DNA from: Anaerocolumna xylanovorans DSM 12503
GTDB taxonomy: Bacteria; Bacillota; Clostridia; Lachnospirales; Lachnospiraceae
Direction: 5' to 3'
DNA length: 64,000 nucleotides
Assembly: GCF_900143645.1 (NCBI RefSeq)
Contig: NZ_FRFD01000014.1
Coordinates: forward strand, 94,290 to 158,289
Part shown: positions 60,896-64,000 of the stretch, in pieces
Layout of the letters: every line of letters begins with the position of its first letter
Numbering within the stretch: the stretch's first letter is position 1
Notes under the pieces: generated by a model
Database searches by the model: none
Seen by the model: the letters and a program-made list of their open reading frames with translations, nothing else
Told to the model about the DNA's origin: nothing
Made by a program: the position numbers and the translations under genes

Positions 60896-63079
60896 TTAAA
60901 TCCCCCTTTCCTGCTGGCTGTAAAGATGACTGTAAAGACCTTTTCTGGCTAACAGCTCCTCATGGCTTCCGTATTCAATAAGGTTTCCACGGTCAATAGC
61001 CATTATTTTATGTGCGTCCCTTAATGTTGAAAGCCTGTGCGCAATGATAATAACCGTTCTTCCCTGACACATCAGTTTCAGGTTTCTTTGAATAATGCTT
61101 TCCGATTCATAATCCAATGCAGATGTAGCCTCATCAAAAATCAATATTCTTGGATTTGTGAGCAGCGCCCGGGCAATTGCAATTCTCTGCCTTTGTCCCC
61201 CCGAGAGTGCAGAACCTTTTTCACCGACCATCGTATCATAGCCTTCAGGAAGCTCAAGAATAAAATCATGTGCTCCCGCAATTTTCGCCACTCTCACAAT
61301 CTCATTCATGCTTATGGAAGGATAATGAATTGAAATATTCTCACGTACTGTCCCATTAAATAAGAAGTTTTCCTGCAGCACAACGCCAATCTGCCTTCTT
61401 AGCCATGACGGGTCTGCAAGTGATATATCCACACCATCTATCAGTATCTTTCCGGCTTCCGGGATATAAAGCCTCTGCATAAGCTTAGAGATAGTGCTCT
61501 TTCCCGAGCCGCTCCTTCCTACAATTCCTATTATCATGCCCGGCCGTATATCAAAGGACATGTCCCTGATTACCTCAGGCCCGTCTATCCTGTACCTGAA
61601 CCTGACCTTTTCAAATCTTATGTGCCCGTTAATGGCAGGCAGCTTTGCCTTGGCCGGGTCCATGGAAGGCTCGGGTGTCGTATTGAAAATATCTCCAAGC
61701 CTTTCTATGGATAAGCCTGTCTGCTGGAAATCCTGCCAAAGCTGTACAAGCCTTAAAATAGGATTACTGACTCTTCCCGACAGCATTCGAAAGGCCACCA
61801 ACTGTCCCACACTTATATCTCCGGTCATTACAAGCCTGGCTCCAAGCCATAAGATTAGCAAATCCGATACTTTCTGGATAAACTGTCCTATTGCTCCGGC
61901 TACTCCTGATAATGTCGAGGTCTTAAAGCTGGACTTGATATAATTTGATATCAGCCCTTCCCACTTTTTTTGTGCTTCCGGCTCAAGAGCAAAGGATTTT
62001 ACCGTCTGTACCCCCGTAACGGCTTCAACCAGGTAGGATTGCTGTTCTGCTCCGCAGTTAAACTTTTCATCCAGCCTGTGCTTTAATAAAGGGGTTACAA
62101 TAAGAGAGAGAGCAACAAAAAAAGGGAGCGTTGCCAGCACTATAAAGGTAAGGCTGGTACTGTAAAAGAACATTACTGCTATGTATACGATAATAAACAT
62201 CACATCCAGTACTGAGGTCAAGGGTGCTCCGGTTAAGAATTGTCTTATATTTTCCAATTCCCTGACTCTCGCTATGGTGTCCCCCACTCTTCTAACCTCA
62301 AAATACCGGAGCGGAAGCATAAAAAGATGTTTGAAGAGTCTTGCTCCAAGTGTTACATCAATTCTGCTGGTAGTATGTGTGAAAACATATGTCCGTGAAA
62401 TATTGATAATGGCCTCAAAAACCGTCACAACTATTATTCCGATGGTAAGCACGTTAAGAGTTGTAATTCCTTTATGTACAAGCACCTTGTCAATGATTAC
62501 CTGCATAAATACGGGTGTAACAAGTCCAAAAAGCTGTAATACCAGAGAAGCTATCAGCACTTCTGCCAAAGGCTTTCTGTATTTCCAGATGACTGGAAGA
62601 AACCATTTGATACCGAATTTATGGTCTGAACTTTTATACCCTCTTGGAGTAAGCAGTATTACACTGCCGTTCCATTTTTCGATAAACTCTTCTTTCGTTA
62701 TAATTTTAGTTCTTCCCTCTACAGGATCAAGAACTAGTATTTTCTGTTCTTCGATTCCGGCCAGTATAATAAATTCACCTGACTTAAACTCTGCAATAGC
62801 AGGAAGAGGAAGCTTTGAGAGTCTTTCAAACTTAACTGGGGCATCTTTTGCCTTTAAACCCAGCTCTTTTGCCGCCCTTAACAAATCAATCCTTGACATG
62901 CCTTTTTCGCCTATGGCAAAGGCATGCTTTATCTGGTCAGGATCGGCGCTTATACCATGAAATTTGGCAAGCATAATAAAGCAGTTTAAACCTGTGTCAA
63001 CTGCACTCCTGCTTTGTTCTCTGTTTGCATCTTCCGTACCTGATTCAGCTTCTACCCTGGTGTTAACTATTTTGTCCAT
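60896..63079 (-). CDS. HlyB-like type I secretion ABC transporter with C39-like domain
   Basis: A 727-aa protein. Residues about 20-150 are a C39-like domain whose peptidase site is degenerate (DTGLNCFIML, Thr where active C39 enzymes have the nucleophilic Cys), as in HlyB. Then a membrane domain (about 165-460) and ATPase domain with GRSGSGKST, LSGGQRQRIAIARALL and ILIFDEATSALD. It should export a C-terminally tagged RTX substrate without cutting it, which fits the RTX gene immediately upstream. Confidence 0.92.
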   Translation of the reverse strand: MDKIVNTRVEAESGTEDANREQSRSAVDTGLNCFIMLAKFHGISADPDQIKHAFAIGEKGMSRIDLLRAAKELGLKAKDAPVKFERLSKLPLPAIAEFKSGEFIILAGIEEQKILVLDPVEGRTKIITKEEFIEKWNGSVILLTPRGYKSSDHKFGIKWFLPVIWKYRKPLAEVLIASLVLQLFGLVTPVFMQVIIDKVLVHKGITTLNVLTIGIIVVTVFEAIINISRTYVFTHTTSRIDVTLGARLFKHLFMLPLRYFEVRRVGDTIARVRELENIRQFLTGAPLTSVLDVMFIIVYIAVMFFYSTSLTFIVLATLPFFVALSLIVTPLLKHRLDEKFNCGAEQQSYLVEAVTGVQTVKSFALEPEAQKKWEGLISNYIKSSFKTSTLSGVAGAIGQFIQKVSDLLILWLGARLVMTGDISVGQLVAFRMLSGRVSNPILRLVQLWQDFQQTGLSIERLGDIFNTTPEPSMDPAKAKLPAINGHIRFEKVRFRYRIDGPEVIRDMSFDIRPGMIIGIVGRSGSGKSTISKLMQRLYIPEAGKILIDGVDISLADPSWLRRQIGVVLQENFLFNGTVRENISIHYPSISMNEIVRVAKIAGAHDFILELPEGYDTMVGEKGSALSGGQRQRIAIARALLTNPRILIFDEATSALDYESESIIQRNLKLMCQGRTVIIIAHRLSTLRDAHKIMAIDRGNLIEYGSHEELLARKGLYSHLYSQQERGI

Positions 63080-63156
63080 ATTATTTGACCTCAGTTAATA
63101 TTCATTTTAGGTTTATCTTGTTATGTACGATATGCCAGCCTCAAACCGGCATAAAA

Positions 63157-63203
63157 ATAGATTTATGCAAAGTGCACTTATTCTACATTCCGCATAAATC
63201 TAT
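63157..63203 (-). terminator. Terminator of RTX gene
   Basis: ATAGATTTATGC pairs perfectly with GCATAAATCTAT; TTTTTAT follows on the minus strand. A small GCC/GGC hairpin lies next to it. It would separate the RTX gene from the transporter genes or permit only part of the transcription to continue. Confidence 0.75.
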
Positions 63204-63265
63204 CTTTCCTCTCTAGCTTATGCTATCTACATATCCTGACATGTATTGCTTGAAGTATGTATTTC

Positions 63266-64000
63266 CTATGCATTCTGATGGGACCAGTATTGTGTCAGGA
63301 TGGCCTGTACCTCTTCCGGCTTTTGTTGAATTGCCTGATTCCAGGATATGCCGCTTTGCTGGCTAAATACGGCCATAGACTGTATCAATTGGTCAACCTG
63401 GCTGTTGAGTAACTGACTTCCGTCAGAAGCCTTAAACACCTCTGTCTGGTATGCGGCCCCTGAATACCATGATTGTATGGTTAACTGGTCAGTTGTATTG
63501 GCATTTGAAACTTTAAGGCTGCTTCCATCCTTGCTGAATATTAGATTTAGTGTATTTTCTCCGATATCGACGATGTCTTTATTTCCACTTGTTGAATCAT
63601 AATCGTATATGGTGTCCTGTCCATAATTCTTTTCCAGAGAATAGTTGTCGTTCCCGGTTCCTCCATCCATGTAATCATTTCCGGTTCCTCCATATAAGGT
63701 ATCATTTCCGGATCCTCCATACAGTCGGTCATCTCCGTTTCCTCCATAGAGGGTGTCGTTCCCTCCTACTCCGGACAGAGTATCATTCCCTCCTAGTCCG
63801 TCTATGGTATCATCGCTTTCCTCATATCCTGTTATGATGTCATTTCCCTCCGTTACAGCCAGCACAGCATTCCTGATATAGGGGATATCCCAGATGGTCC
63901 CTTCTACAAAACTTATCTTCTCTATCTTATTGGTATTCGCTCCATAATTACCGCCGTTCTTATCATAATAGCTGAAGTATGCCTCTAACACTACCTTATC
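63266..64000 (-). CDS. RTX protein, type I secretion substrate (5' end outside window)
   Basis: The reading frame is open to the window edge, so only the C-terminal 244 residues are visible. Residues about 60-115 hold six or so nonapeptide repeats of the GGxGxDxLx type (GGNDTLSGVGGNDTLYGGNG...), the calcium-binding beta-roll; the following segment (NYGQDTIYDYDSTSGNKDIV ... SLKVSNANTTDQLTIQSWYS) is the haemolysin-related calcium-binding domain. The extreme C-terminus (QAILTQYWSHQNA) would contain the secretion signal. The function depends on the missing N-terminal part; toxin, enzyme and adhesin are all possible. Confidence 0.9.
   Translation of the reverse strand, partial: DKVVLEAYFSYYDKNGGNYGANTNKIEKISFVEGTIWDIPYIRNAVLAVTEGNDIITGYEESDDTIDGLGGNDTLSGVGGNDTLYGGNGDDRLYGGSGNDTLYGGTGNDYMDGGTGNDNYSLEKNYGQDTIYDYDSTSGNKDIVDIGENTLNLIFSKDGSSLKVSNANTTDQLTIQSWYSGAAYQTEVFKASDGSQLLNSQVDQLIQSMAVFSQQSGISWNQAIQQKPEEVQAILTQYWSHQNA

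Overview
The window is a low-GC Firmicute chromosome, most likely a Lachnospiraceae-type clostridium. Pointers are an electron-bifurcating NfnA/NfnB pair, a DUF5688-type protein, a CwlJ/SleB-type hydrolase, SLH proteins, AT-rich codon use and strong AAGGAGG ribosome binding sites. The genus cannot be fixed from the sequence alone.

Layout. (1) 1-4.4 kb: a TetR-controlled pair of ABC exporter half-transporters. (2) About 4.6-34.9 kb: an AT-rich, phage-derived element lying between tetR and metA. Its left arm (minus strand) holds a CwlJ-like hydrolase, small proteins, a degenerate tyrosine-recombinase-fold protein resembling the SPbeta repressor MrpR/YopR, and its 427-aa partner. Its right arm (plus strand) starts with a large single-chain RNA polymerase of the YonO / cellular-RdRP type (two double-psi barrels, catalytic motif DFDSD). 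It continues with a zinc-ribbon protein, tail tube and tail assembly genes, a RuvC-like resolvase, an embedded XRE regulator, a 2074-aa tape measure protein, baseplate proteins, at least four host-recognition (spike/fibre) genes, holin-like genes and an amidase endolysin. I see no terminase, portal, protease, capsid, head-tail connector, sheath, replication gene or intact integrase. (3) 35-57 kb: housekeeping and regulatory genes (metA, ligA, rluF-like, tRNA-Arg, tdk, an ABC transporter, GGDEF/EAL, nfnAB, a two-component system, CYTH, HD, ABC-F, GtrA). (4) 57.3-64 kb: a type I secretion operon (RTX protein, HlyB-like ABC, HlyD-like adaptor) followed by an SLH cell-surface protein.

The most interesting system is the phage-derived element. 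It looks like a headless, non-contractile tail (a siphovirus-type, F-type-tailocin-like particle) with its own RNA polymerase. Three independent features fit a dedicated transcription programme: a five-copy ATGCAACA box upstream of or near its transcription units on both arms, several intrinsic-terminator-like hairpins inside the tail operon that would stop ordinary RNA polymerase, and the polymerase gene at the head of the arm. Three of its genes, including the polymerase and the resolvase, appear to start with ATA exactly 8 nt after a strong Shine-Dalgarno sequence. Possible alternatives are a decayed SPbeta-like prophage, or a satellite whose head genes are elsewhere.

Other points: four copies of a structured intergenic repeat with compensatory base changes, and an RTX/HlyB/HlyD system in an organism that is probably monoderm. 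All functional names rest on motif reading and memory of families; no database search was run.
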